A DNA stretch of 64,000 nucleotides, from NCBI RefSeq assembly GCF_013141695.1, contig NZ_WHNY01000075.1, forward strand, positions 62,001 to 126,000, written 5' to 3'. The position numbers and the translations under genes were made by a program. The notes under the pieces are model-generated. The model was not told where the DNA came from. It did not search any database and was given only the letters and a program-made list of their open reading frames with translations. Shown piece after piece: positions 53,202 to 62,142 of this stretch (position 1 is its first letter; the number at the start of each line of letters is the position of its first letter). The stretch comes from Paenibacillus plantarum. Lineage in GTDB: Bacteria; Bacillota; Bacilli; Paenibacillales; NBRC-103111.

Positions 53202-54140
53202 GTGCGGATTCTGGTGACTGGAGCTACCGGCTTTGTCGGGTCGTGTTTGGCACGACGGCTGATTGTGGATGGATATGATGTTCACATCTTTACCCGATCG
53301 TCATCAGACAAATGGCGGATTCGGGATCTGCTTACGCATGTTACTGAGCATGACGTGGATTTGCGGGATCCAGACCGCATTCGTGAACGGGTATCGGCCA
53401 TTCGGCCCGAGGTTATCTTTCATGCAGCGGTGTACGGAGGATTTTCGTTTCAAAATGATGCTGCATCCATCTATGCGATGAATGTTCAGGGAACTATTCA
53501 GCTGTTGTCGGCATGTGAACGAGCGGGGTTCGCAGCTTTTATCAATTTGGGCAGTTCGTCAGAATACGGTATGAAATCAGCTCCAATGCGAGAAACCGAT
53601 CTGCTTGAACCCATTGGCGATTATGCTGTCTCCAAGGCAGCAGCGACGTTATATTGCCGTACTCGGGCAGTTGAACAACAGTTTCCGGTTGTAACGCTGC
53701 GGCTATTTTCTCCTTATGGACCTTGGGATGACCCCAAACGGTATATTCCTTATGTCATTCGTTCGATGCTCAGCAGGCAGCGTCCGCAAGTGAGCGTTCC
53801 TACTTCAGTCCGCGATTATATCTATATCGATGATGCGGTTGAAGCATGTGTTCGCGCTATGCAAGGAACTCCGTGTACCGGGGAGATTATCAACGTCGGA
53901 TCTGGTAGCCAAGTGTCCATTGGCGAGGTCGCAGGCATGTTGACAGAAATAATAGGCATGGAATTCGAGCCTCAGTGGGGAAAGAACGTTCGTAAGAAGA
54001 TAGAACCGACAATTTGGTCTGCTGATATTGGAAAATCCAAACAGTTATGGGGTTGGGATCCTATTGTCACTTTGAGAGAGGGGCTCATCCGGACGGTGGA
54101 ATGGAATAAGGAACATATGCGAGGGGATACCGGTAATTGA
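53202..54140 (+). CDS. NAD-dependent epimerase/reductase of CDP-sugar synthesis
   Basis: The start is taken as the GTG at 53202, with AGGAGG 9 bases upstream; the ATG at 53193 abuts that site. The 312-aa product is an extended SDR (ILVTGATGFVGSCLARRL at the N-terminus; GSSSEYG near 116; catalytic YAVSK near 143). In yersiniose or abequose routes the corresponding step is a 4-keto reduction (YerF or RfbJ-like), so it may finish the sugar. Epimerase activity is also possible. It lies between RfbG and the ThDP enzyme, 15 bp after the former. Confidence 0.83.
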   Translation: MRILVTGATGFVGSCLARRLIVDGYDVHIFTRSSSDKWRIRDLLTHVTEHDVDLRDPDRIRERVSAIRPEVIFHAAVYGGFSFQNDAASIYAMNVQGTIQLLSACERAGFAAFINLGSSSEYGMKSAPMRETDLLEPIGDYAVSKAAATLYCRTRAVEQQFPVVTLRLFSPYGPWDDPKRYIPYVIRSMLSRQRPQVSVPTSVRDYIYIDDAVEACVRAMQGTPCTGEIINVGSGSQVSIGEVAGMLTEIIGMEFEPQWGKNVRKKIEPTIWSADIGKSKQLWGWDPIVTLREGLIRTVEWNKEHMRGDTGN

Positions 54141-54154
54141 AGGGGGTTACACCG

Positions 54155-55942
54155 ATGAAGTGTTCGGATTATGTGATTGATTTTATCCAGAAACAGGGGG
54201 CTTCACACGTCTTCGAAATGATCGGAGGCGCTATTGCACATTTGCTCGATTCGATTCATTCGCGCGAGGATGTGCAATGTGTTTCTATGCATCATGAACA
54301 AGCGGCTGCTTTTGCAGCAGAAGGTTATGCGCGGATAAATGGTAGGATTGGCGTCTCTATGGCGACCAGCGGACCCGGCGCATTGAACATGCTGACAGGC
54401 ATCGGCAGTTGCTACTTCGATTCGGTCCCGTGCCTTTTCATCACAGGTCAGGTAAATACCTATGAATATAAATTTGATAAACCAGTTAGGCAGATTGGAT
54501 TTCAAGAAACGGACATCGTTAGCGTGGTAAAGCCGCTTGTGAAATACGCAGAACTAGTGACGACTGCGGATAAAATGCGGTATTGCCTTGAGAAGGCGAT
54601 TTATATGGCACAGTCTGGCAGACCGGGACCCGTCTTACTGGATATTCCGATGAATATTCAACGGGCGGAAATTGATCCTGATCAGCTGGAGAGTTTTTGG
54701 GACAGCGAGGAATACCGAAGCTTACAGATTAATGAAGGAACAACTTGCGATCTAATCCAGTTGAATGAGGTCATGGAGCTGATGGCTCAGTCATCAAGAC
54801 CGCTTGTTCTAGTAGGTGGCGGCGTACGAGCGGGCGGAGCTGCAGAGGAATTACTTACCTTCGTGGAGGCAACAGGCATTCCTGTCGTTAACTCTCTAAT
54901 GGGACTCGATGCTCTACCTGCTGTTCATCCAGCCAGTTTCGGCTTAATCGGTTCTTATGGCAATCGATACAGCAATCTGGCTCTTGCCAATTGCGATCTC
55001 GTGCTGATTCTTGGGTCCCGGCTCGATACGAGACAGACAGGAACGCGCCCTGATACATTTGCTCGTGGAGCACGCAAAGTACATGTTGATATCGAGTCCG
55101 TCGAGCTGAATCATAAGGTCAAAGCAGATGTCGCATTATCGTGCGGGGTGAAGCCTTTCTTAATAGAAATGAACAAACGTTTGGAAGGCTGGGAGAAGAA
55201 AGATATCTCTGCCTGGATACACAATTTGGAGTCATACCAGAAGAGTTACCCGACCTTAAGTCCTCCTATTGAACTAGGGGGAATTGATCCGAATTTGTTC
55301 ATGGAGAAATTATCTGATTTGTGTAAGGAAGATGACATCATATGTCTCGATGTTGGACAGCACCAAATGTGGGCGAGCCAATCGTTCCGATTAAAGAAGG
55401 GACAGCGGTTGCTGAACGCAGGGGGGATGGGAGCAATGGGCTTCGGACTTCCAGTCGCAATCGGCGCATCCATGGCTGAACCGGGCAAAAGGGTGATCGT
55501 GATCGCGGGGGATGGCGGTTTTCAAGTGAATATTCAGGAACTGGAGACGATCTTTCATTTGAAGCTGCCGATCAAAATTGTGGTGATGAACAATAACGCG
55601 CTTGGCATGGTTAGACAGTTTCAAGATGTTTATTTCAATGGACGTAGGCAATCTACGGTAACGGGATACAGTTGTCCGAACTTTGTCCGCATTGCTGAGG
55701 CGTATGGCATTCCCGCTTACTTAATTGATCAAGCTGCTGGCGCGGAAGAGGTCATGCAACATGTACTGGCACAAGACGGTTCTGCGCTTGTTGAGGTGAA
55801 GTTGCATCAGGGTACGCTCGTGAATCCCAAACTTGTCGTCAATCGTCCGATCGAGGATATGTCGCCATTGCTGGATCGAGAAGAACTAAAGCAGAGAATG
55901 GTCATTGAATTGTTGGAAGAAAGTGAGGATGGGGTAGAGTAA
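54155..55942 (+). CDS. ThDP-dependent enzyme, acetolactate-synthase-like (YerE-type candidate)
   Basis: The start is the ATG at 54155 with AAGGGGG 8 bases upstream. The 595-aa product has the three domains of the acetohydroxyacid-synthase family: an N-terminal ThDP half with the catalytic Glu (HHEQAAAFAAEGYAR, E48), a middle nucleotide-binding domain, and the C-terminal metal/ThDP motif (GDGGFQVNIQELETI...NNN near 451). It is not beside ilvN/ilvC, but is last in a CDP-deoxysugar operon. There the known homologue is YerE of Yersinia, an FAD/ThDP enzyme that adds a two-carbon unit from pyruvate to C4 of CDP-4-keto-3,6-dideoxyglucose. Branch formation here is a prediction. Confidence 0.82.
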   Translation: MKCSDYVIDFIQKQGASHVFEMIGGAIAHLLDSIHSREDVQCVSMHHEQAAAFAAEGYARINGRIGVSMATSGPGALNMLTGIGSCYFDSVPCLFITGQVNTYEYKFDKPVRQIGFQETDIVSVVKPLVKYAELVTTADKMRYCLEKAIYMAQSGRPGPVLLDIPMNIQRAEIDPDQLESFWDSEEYRSLQINEGTTCDLIQLNEVMELMAQSSRPLVLVGGGVRAGGAAEELLTFVEATGIPVVNSLMGLDALPAVHPASFGLIGSYGNRYSNLALANCDLVLILGSRLDTRQTGTRPDTFARGARKVHVDIESVELNHKVKADVALSCGVKPFLIEMNKRLEGWEKKDISAWIHNLESYQKSYPTLSPPIELGGIDPNLFMEKLSDLCKEDDIICLDVGQHQMWASQSFRLKKGQRLLNAGGMGAMGFGLPVAIGASMAEPGKRVIVIAGDGGFQVNIQELETIFHLKLPIKIVVMNNNALGMVRQFQDVYFNGRRQSTVTGYSCPNFVRIAEAYGIPAYLIDQAAGAEEVMQHVLAQDGSALVEVKLHQGTLVNPKLVVNRPIEDMSPLLDREELKQRMVIELLEESEDGVE

Positions 55943-55960
55943 CAGAGGCGTCTATAGAAT

Positions 55961-55993
55961 AAAAAGGGCTACCTCAATGGGTAAGCCCTCTTT
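55961..55993. terminator. Bidirectional terminator between the CDP-sugar operon and the AAA+ regulator gene
   Basis: The arms AGGGCTACC and GGTAAGCCCT flank TCAAT and have A/T runs on both sides, fitting two convergent genes. Confidence 0.8.
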
Positions 55994-56005
55994 CCCGTTA
56001 ATAGA

Positions 56006-57733
56006 TTACTCCATCTCGAATTCTTTCATTTTATTATAAAGTGTTCCACGCGAAATCCCAAGCAGCTTGGCTGCAGCACTCTTATTCCCAGCGGTTTTGG
56101 CCAATGCCTCTTCAATCAAAGTAATTTCATCACTCTCGCTAACGGTTTCTTTTAACGTCATCGTAGATAATTCAGTGTCCTGAACTAAACTAGGCTGTTG
56201 TTCCTGGAGAACGGGAGGCAGCTGATCTATTGTAATAACATCATCTTCATTCAAAATAATGCTGCGCTCAATCACATTTTTCAATTCCTGGATATTTCCC
56301 GGCCAATCGTATTGCGTCAATGCCAGAATGACTTCTGGCGCTAATGTAGGAGCTGGTTTCTGATAATGCATCGAAAACTGTTTGAGATACATATGAACCA
56401 TTGCTGGAATATCCTCGACACGCTCGCGAAGAGGCGGAATTCGAATGGACACGACATTCAAAGCGTAATAGAGATCAGTTCGAAATTCATGAGAAGCAAG
56501 TTTGCTGGCCAAATCTTGTGTCGTTGCAATAATGATGCGCGTCCTTACATTAATGGGCTGGTTTCCGCCAGAGCGGACAAGCGTTTGCTGGGTGATGTAG
56601 CGATAAAGCTTGGCTTGGAGCTCGAGGGACATTTTCTCAATATCGTTAATAAACAGTGTACCCTCTTTGGCCAATTCTAATTTACCGGGCTGACCACTTT
56701 CACTTCCACTGAAAGCCCCGCCTTGATAACCGAATAGTTCGGTTTCCAGAATCCCCGCAGGCACAACACCACAATGTACGGTTACAAAAGAATGCGCCGA
56801 GCGCGAGCTGGAATGATGAATGATTTGCGCCAACTGCTCTTTACCAACCCCCGATTCACCAATCAGCAGGACGGGAGTTTCGGTTGCGGCGACTTTTTTG
56901 GCCCATTGGATGACCTTGCCGATTGCAGGTCCTTTTCCTTTGATAAGGGCAAACGGATCTTCCTGCGACGCTTCAAAAGGGAACCCTACGGACTCGACTG
57001 TTGTTAATTGTTCATTCAATCGCACCAATTGTGTAATATCTTGTTCCGTTGCAATGCCACCAATGATCGTACCCGCGGCATCTTTGATCGGGGAAGCATT
57101 AATGAGGACATGTGTTTCTGGCCTCGGACGGTGATACGTATTGCGGATGAGCCGGCCCTCATCTAACATTTTCAGAACCATCAAGGTTTCCACGTCAAAA
57201 TGTTCCCCGATCCGCTTGCCAACAATGTCAGCCCGCGGCAATCCGTAGAGTTCTTCTGCGACTGGGTTCCAGCAAATCACGGCACCTTCCCGATCAACGA
57301 CGGTGACGGCATCTGTCACTGTATCTGCAAGCGCAGTAAAGTAAGCGTGCCACTTCTGCCGCTCTTTCATAGCATAATTTGCATACGCATGTAAGGTGAT
57401 ATAGCCTGCGATCGTGCCTGTTTCATCCGTGCATAGGATGTGTCTGTTCGTTCCTTGTGAAAGCTCTAGCTCTTGTGTTGGTGTGGTTAGTTTTGTTAGA
57501 GGATGCTGCTGTGTATTGAAAAAAGATGTAATTAGTAGTAACTCAGCCACATTGACAGCGGTGAAGGCATGCATAAGTTCAGCATCCTCAGGTGTAAATA
57601 GCGCAACCGTGTGATTATGATGAACGAGTACGGCAGTGCCACTGTGCATAACCGTACTAACTTCAGTAAGTTTCGTGTCTAATGGAAGTGTTTGAATTTG
57701 TGTGTTTAATGGAAAGTGTTCAGGCATGAACAT
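56006..57733 (-). CDS. AAA+ transcriptional regulator (RocR/PrdR-like) with altered sigma-54 and ATPase motifs
   Basis: The product is 575 aa. An N-terminal region (1-125) and a PAS-like sensor (about 130-235) precede an AAA+ domain (about 262-490) and a Fis-type helix-turn-helix (KSAAAKLLGISRGTLYNKMK) at the end. Walker A (GESGVGKE, 292-299) is intact. The sigma-54-contact GAFTGA reads GAFSGS (339-344), Walker B LFLDEI reads LFINDI (N363, D364), and YYRLNV reads YYALNV. It is divergent from the proline dehydrogenase operon, which it probably controls. No clear -24/-12 promoter is seen before that operon. Confidence 0.85.
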   Translation of the reverse strand: MFMPEHFPLNTQIQTLPLDTKLTEVSTVMHSGTAVLVHHNHTVALFTPEDAELMHAFTAVNVAELLLITSFFNTQQHPLTKLTTPTQELELSQGTNRHILCTDETGTIAGYITLHAYANYAMKERQKWHAYFTALADTVTDAVTVVDREGAVICWNPVAEELYGLPRADIVGKRIGEHFDVETLMVLKMLDEGRLIRNTYHRPRPETHVLINASPIKDAAGTIIGGIATEQDITQLVRLNEQLTTVESVGFPFEASQEDPFALIKGKGPAIGKVIQWAKKVAATETPVLLIGESGVGKEQLAQIIHHSSSRSAHSFVTVHCGVVPAGILETELFGYQGGAFSGSESGQPGKLELAKEGTLFINDIEKMSLELQAKLYRYITQQTLVRSGGNQPINVRTRIIIATTQDLASKLASHEFRTDLYYALNVVSIRIPPLRERVEDIPAMVHMYLKQFSMHYQKPAPTLAPEVILALTQYDWPGNIQELKNVIERSIILNEDDVITIDQLPPVLQEQQPSLVQDTELSTMTLKETVSESDEITLIEEALAKTAGNKSAAAKLLGISRGTLYNKMKEFEME

Positions 57734-57965
57734 GTTAACCCTCTTTTAGCCGCCATATTTGGTTTTAATTTACCATGAAAAGGTAGGCGATTCAACACAT
57801 CTTGGACCTTGGGTGAATATTGTACAGATATGGATGGGTTTTAAGGGTTTTTGTACAAGTTAAAAAATATTATTGAACAAATAGTGTTCAAAATTGAAAA
57901 TAAGTTGTATAATTCGATTATAAATTAAACATAAGTGTACAAATTATTCTTGGAGGCAACCGCAG
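57734..57965. promoter_or_regulatory. Divergent regulatory region of proline catabolism genes
   Basis: A perfect inverted repeat TTGAACA-AATAG-TGTTCAA lies at 57873-57891. A -35-like TTGAAA (57894-57899) and -10-like ATTATA (57917-57922, 17-bp spacer) follow; TATAAT at 57908-57913 is an alternative -10. TTGTACA-type repeats occur near 57820, 57851 and 57937. No TGGCAC-N5-TTGC sigma-54 element was found. The palindrome is a candidate site for the divergent AAA+ regulator. Confidence 0.6.
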
Positions 57966-58880
57966 ATGGAACTCATGATGCGTAATATGTTTCAATCCCT
58001 TGGCAAAAGTCGTGCAGCCAATCGCTTAGCGAAGAAATATGGACTCCGATTTGGCGCTGCGCGCTTTGTAGCAGGTGAGACGATTCAGCAATCGATCAAC
58101 GCTGTGCGTGGTTTGAATCAAGATGGCCGCGTGGCGACGTTGGACCATTTGGGCGAGTTTGTTTTTAGCGAGGAAGAAGCGTTAGAATCGGCTGAGATGT
58201 GTATCCAAACCCTCGACGCGATAGCGGATTCGGGAGTTCGCTCCAATTTATCGCTGAAAATGACATCCTTAGGGCTTGATATTAGCCGAGAACTTTGCGT
58301 AAGCAGCATGAAACGGATTCTGGATCGTGCGCGGATGCATGGGAATTTTGTCCGGATTGATATGGAGGATTATGCGCATTGTCAGGTTTCGTTAGATATT
58401 TATCGTGAGCTGCGTGAAGAATACAACAATGTCGGGATTGTGATTCAGGCTTATCTATTCCGCACCCAGCAGGATATCGATGATTTGCATGCGCTTGGCG
58501 CGAATTTGCGATTGGTGAAGGGAGCTTATAAAGAGTCTCCTGAGGTTGCGTTTCCAGAGAAAAGTGCTGTCGATGAGAATTACAAAGTGATTATTCAGAA
58601 GCATCTATCGAACGGACATTATACAGCTGTCGCTAGTCATGATGAGGCGATGATTAATTTTACAAAGCAGTTCGTGAGTGAGAATAACATCGGGAAAGAT
58701 CAGTTTGAGTTCCAAATGCTTTATGGGATCTGTGAAGATTTGCAAAAGCAACTAGTGAAAGAGGGCTACCGCGTTCGCATTTATGTGCCGTATGGTGTGG
58801 ATTGGTTTGGATATTTCATGAGAAGGTTAGCAGAGCGGCCAGCCAATGTCTGGTTTGTGCTTAAAAATATGTTCAAATAA
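57966..58880 (+). CDS. putB: Proline dehydrogenase (monofunctional)
   Basis: The product is 304 aa, the usual size of the Gram-positive single-function enzyme. Family motifs are present: FVAGETIQQSINAVRGLNQ, IRIDMEDYAHCQVSLDIYRELREEY (with IVIQAYLFRTQQD), LVKGAYKESPEV, ASHDE and QMLYGICEDLQKQLV. It oxidises L-proline to pyrroline-5-carboxylate with FAD, passing electrons to the membrane quinone pool. It probably forms an operon with P5C dehydrogenase 53 bp downstream. The ATG follows GGAGG by about 9 bases, and it is divergent from the AAA+ regulator. Confidence 0.93.
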   Translation: MELMMRNMFQSLGKSRAANRLAKKYGLRFGAARFVAGETIQQSINAVRGLNQDGRVATLDHLGEFVFSEEEALESAEMCIQTLDAIADSGVRSNLSLKMTSLGLDISRELCVSSMKRILDRARMHGNFVRIDMEDYAHCQVSLDIYRELREEYNNVGIVIQAYLFRTQQDIDDLHALGANLRLVKGAYKESPEVAFPEKSAVDENYKVIIQKHLSNGHYTAVASHDEAMINFTKQFVSENNIGKDQFEFQMLYGICEDLQKQLVKEGYRVRIYVPYGVDWFGYFMRRLAERPANVWFVLKNMFK

Positions 58881-58933
58881 ACACGGGTAAATACATTTAA
58901 AATAGCTTTCTATTCGGAGAGGAGCCATTATAC

Positions 58934-60505
58934 ATGACTACATTATCAACGAAGGTAATTCCATACGCGAATGAACCGTTTACGAATTTTGCACTAGAGG
59001 ACAATGTGAAGGCGATGCAAGCGGCGATCGCGAAGGTGAAAGGCGAGCTTGGACGTGAGTACCCGCTATATATTGGTGCTGAGAAAGTCATGACGGAAGC
59101 GAAGATTACATCGATCAATCCAGGCAATGTGGATGAAGTGATCGGGTACGTGAGTAAGGCGGATCAGGCTTTGGCAGAAAAAGCAATGAACACCGCACTC
59201 GAAACGTTCGAGTCTTGGAAACGGGTTCCCGCAAGAGAGCGCGCGGAATACTTGTTTAAAGCGGCTGCTCTTATGCGTGAACGCAAGCATGAATTCTCAG
59301 CTCTAATGATCCTGGAGTCCGGCAAAAACTACGTAGAAGCCGATGTCGATACCGCGGAAGCGATTGATTTCATCGAGTTCTATGCGCGTGAAATGATCCG
59401 GTTGAGCGGGATCAATGAGACACAACCTTTGGTGCGAATTCCCGGTGAGAACAACCAGATTTCCTACATCCCGCTTGGCGTTGGCGTTGTGATTCCGCCT
59501 TGGAATTTCCCGCTTGCAATATGTGTAGGTATGACGGTATCTGCTGTTGTTTCGGGGAATACGGTACTGTTGAAGCCAGCATCTACGACTCCTGTTATCG
59601 CACATAAATTCGTCGCTTTGATGGAAGAAGTGGGCCTCCCAGCGGGCGTGATCAACTTCATTCCAGGCAGTGGTGCTGAGGTTGGCGACTATCTGACGAC
59701 GCATCCGAAAACACGATTTATCTCTTTCACGGGGTCGAAAGAAATTGGCTTACGGATTAATCGACTGGCTGCTGATGTAGCCCCGGGACAAATATGGATT
59801 AAGCGAGTCATCGCTGAAATGGGTGGAAAAGACGGCATCGTCGTTGACGAAACGGCGGATCTGGAAGCAGCTGCAGTTGCGATTGTAGCTTCGGCTTTTG
59901 GCTTCCAAGGGCAGAAATGTTCCGCGGGTTCCCGCGCCATCATCGTAGAGTCGGTTTACGATGAAGTGGTCGAGAAGGTTGTCGCTTACACGAACAGACT
60001 ACAAAGCGGTCTGCCGGAGTTAAACTTCGCGGCAGGTCCGGTAATTGATAAAGCATCGTATGAGCGGATTTTGGACTACATCGAAGTTGGCAAAAGCGAA
60101 GGCACGGTGCTAATTGGCGGCGGCAAAGCCGAAGGTAATGGCTATTACATTCAGCCAACTGTGTTTGGTAATGTGAGCGGCAAGGCGCGCTTGATGCAGG
60201 AGGAGATCTTCGGGCCTGTACTCGCGATTGCGAAAGCAAAGGACTGGAAGGAAGCAATTGCGATGTACAACGATACGGAGTTCGGGTTGACGGGGTCGTA
60301 CTTCTCCACGGACGAAGATCGCATCGCAGAAGCGTTGGAGACCGTTCATTGCGGTAACTTGTACATTAACCGCAAATGTACAGGAGCGCTTGTCGGCGTT
60401 CACCCGTTCGGCGGGTTCAACATGTCGGGTACGGATTCCAAAGCAGGCGGCTACGACTACTTGATGTTGCTGACGCAAGCGAAGTTGACTTCGCGTAAGG
60501 TGTAA
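58934..60505 (+). CDS. rocA: 1-pyrroline-5-carboxylate dehydrogenase
   Basis: The product is 523 aa, the typical length. Aldehyde-dehydrogenase features are visible: PPWNFPLAICVGMTVSAVVSGN, the NAD pocket (FTGSKEIGLRI), the catalytic Glu (AEMGGKDGIVVDETAD) and catalytic Cys (GFQGQKCSAGSRAI near residue 320). It oxidises pyrroline-5-carboxylate (glutamate semialdehyde) to glutamate with NAD+, completing proline or arginine breakdown. It starts behind GGAGAGGAG, 53 bp after proline dehydrogenase. A double terminator follows. Confidence 0.95.
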   Translation: MTTLSTKVIPYANEPFTNFALEDNVKAMQAAIAKVKGELGREYPLYIGAEKVMTEAKITSINPGNVDEVIGYVSKADQALAEKAMNTALETFESWKRVPARERAEYLFKAAALMRERKHEFSALMILESGKNYVEADVDTAEAIDFIEFYAREMIRLSGINETQPLVRIPGENNQISYIPLGVGVVIPPWNFPLAICVGMTVSAVVSGNTVLLKPASTTPVIAHKFVALMEEVGLPAGVINFIPGSGAEVGDYLTTHPKTRFISFTGSKEIGLRINRLAADVAPGQIWIKRVIAEMGGKDGIVVDETADLEAAAVAIVASAFGFQGQKCSAGSRAIIVESVYDEVVEKVVAYTNRLQSGLPELNFAAGPVIDKASYERILDYIEVGKSEGTVLIGGGKAEGNGYYIQPTVFGNVSGKARLMQEEIFGPVLAIAKAKDWKEAIAMYNDTEFGLTGSYFSTDEDRIAEALETVHCGNLYINRKCTGALVGVHPFGGFNMSGTDSKAGGYDYLMLLTQAKLTSRKV

Positions 60506-60510
60506 GAGAT

Positions 60511-60571
60511 TGGAAGGCTTGCGAGCAAGCCTTCCATGGAGAGCCCCACTTCGGATGAAGTGGGGTTTTTG
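60511..60571 (+). terminator. Tandem terminator of the proline catabolism operon
   Basis: The first hairpin has arms TGGAAGGCTTG/CAAGCCTTCCA (60511-60536). The second has CCCCACTTC/GAAGTGGGG (60544-60565) followed by TTTTT. Confidence 0.88.
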
Positions 60572-60606
60572 GTGTAGGATGTTGGCGAGTTTCAGCAACC
60601 TCAGCC

Positions 60607-60840
60607 CAAAGGGAACGAGGATGCTCTATTTCTTCGTATTTGGTTAATTTCAGACTCAAGGGGAACGAGGGTGCGCTAATTCGGCTTCTTAACAACTATT
60701 TAGCCTTATTTGATAAGAATAAGGCATCCTCGTTCCCCCTTACTCTCACTTAAGCCGATAATGGAACTAATAGGACATCTACGTTCCCTTTGAATCCTGA
60801 ATTATAGGGATTTAAGTCGATCCAAGCATCCACGTTCCTC
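60607..60840. repeat. GGGGAACGTAGATGC-type dispersed repeats, five or six copies
   Basis: Forward copies (AAGGGAACGAGGATGCTCTAT at 60607 and GGGGAACGAGGGTGCGCTAAT near 60659) are followed by inverted copies (AAGGCATCCTCGTTCCCC near 60721, GACATCTACGTTCCC near 60774, GCATCCACGTTCC near 60826). The whole interval 60572-61053 carries no supported gene. Confidence 0.75.
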
Positions 60841-61053
60841 GCCAAACTAGCGTTAGCCTCCAATGTCATCCTAACACCACTAGTCACTTAACAAGCTAAT
60901 CACTTGAAATGCACCGGTTGGAGTAACCCCACCAAATATCGTTTTCCATCATAATTGTGCTGTTTCAAGCCCCAGTCCACCAAACAGTTGCCCGAATGAT
61001 ACGGATTTGAGATAATGCTCATAGAGAAAAATAGATGAATGGGAGTGACATCC

Positions 61054-62142
61054 GTGGTTAAGCAGCAACAGACGAAGCAAACATTAGTTTTTATCGGCTC
61101 CTACGCCGATGCGAAGAATCCGGGGGTGTATACGGCACAATTTGACGCAGAAACGGGTAGCTTAACGCTTACTCATAACGTATCTGGACTTCAAAACCCA
61201 ACGTTTCTTGCGATCGATGATGTAAACTCGAGATTGTACGCACTTGGTGAAGGTATAGGTGCAGAGGGACAGAAATGCGGGGCAGCTAGTGCGTACACCA
61301 TTAATCTCGAATCTGGTGAACTATCCCTTCTCAATCATGTAAACACCCTGCCAGCCACAACTTGTCACATTCAGTTGGACAACACGAACCAAGTGGTGAT
61401 GGTGACTAGTTATCATGGTGGTATGGTTGGGTTATCTCCGATTCAATCTGACGGTCAATTAGGAACTTCCGCTGATATTCGACAGCATCACGGTGCAAGT
61501 TTACTTCCGGTTCAGGATCGACCGCGTGCTCATTCCGTTTTCGTAGATCGTGCGAATCGATTCATCGGTGCTTGTGATTTAGGGCTTGATAAAATTATTT
61601 TATATAGATTAGATCTCACAGCGAAACGTCTCATTCCACATCATGAAGTCTCGATTAAACCTGGGTCGGGACCACGCCATTTTGCATTCCACCCATCCTT
61701 TGAGTTTGGTTATGTCATTAACGAGCTCGGGTCTACGGTGACGGCGTTTGGCTATGACGAGGAGCTAGGACAACTTACTGAATTTCAAAACATTTCAACC
61801 TTGCCAGTCTCCTTCGAGGGTGAAAATGCTTGCGCAGATATCCACATCTCTCCAGACGGGCGTTTCCTGTATGGTTCCAATCGTGGACACGATAGCTTAG
61901 TTGTCTATGCCATTGATGAACTAACAGGCCACCTCTCACTTGTAGAACATGCGCCTACCCTAGGAAAGCATCCGCGTAACTTCGGGATTTCACCTGATGG
62001 TAGATTTGTCTTAGTAGCGAATAAAGACTCTGACAATATCGTAAGTTTTGCACGTGATGAGGCTACCGGGAAGCTTGTTCCGACAGGTAGTGTACTTGAA
62101 ATGTCACAGCCAGTATGCATCAAGTTCCTTCAGGTACAATGA
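61054..62142 (+). CDS. Lactonase family protein (6-phosphogluconolactonase-like, YkgB type)
   Basis: The start is taken as the GTG at 61054, with GGGAGTG 6 bases upstream; an in-frame ATG at 61039 lacks a ribosome site. The 362-aa product is a seven-bladed beta-propeller of the bacterial lactonase family (LVFIGSYADAKNPGVYT; GPRHFAFHPSFEFGYVINELGSTVTAF; DIHISPDGRFLYGSNRGHDSLVVY; PRNFGISPDGRFVLVANKDSDNIV). Some members hydrolyse 6-phosphogluconolactone; others have unknown targets. Its last bases overlap the next gene (ATGA), so the two are coupled. Confidence 0.88.
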   Translation: MVKQQQTKQTLVFIGSYADAKNPGVYTAQFDAETGSLTLTHNVSGLQNPTFLAIDDVNSRLYALGEGIGAEGQKCGAASAYTINLESGELSLLNHVNTLPATTCHIQLDNTNQVVMVTSYHGGMVGLSPIQSDGQLGTSADIRQHHGASLLPVQDRPRAHSVFVDRANRFIGACDLGLDKIILYRLDLTAKRLIPHHEVSIKPGSGPRHFAFHPSFEFGYVINELGSTVTAFGYDEELGQLTEFQNISTLPVSFEGENACADIHISPDGRFLYGSNRGHDSLVVYAIDELTGHLSLVEHAPTLGKHPRNFGISPDGRFVLVANKDSDNIVSFARDEATGKLVPTGSVLEMSQPVCIKFLQVQ

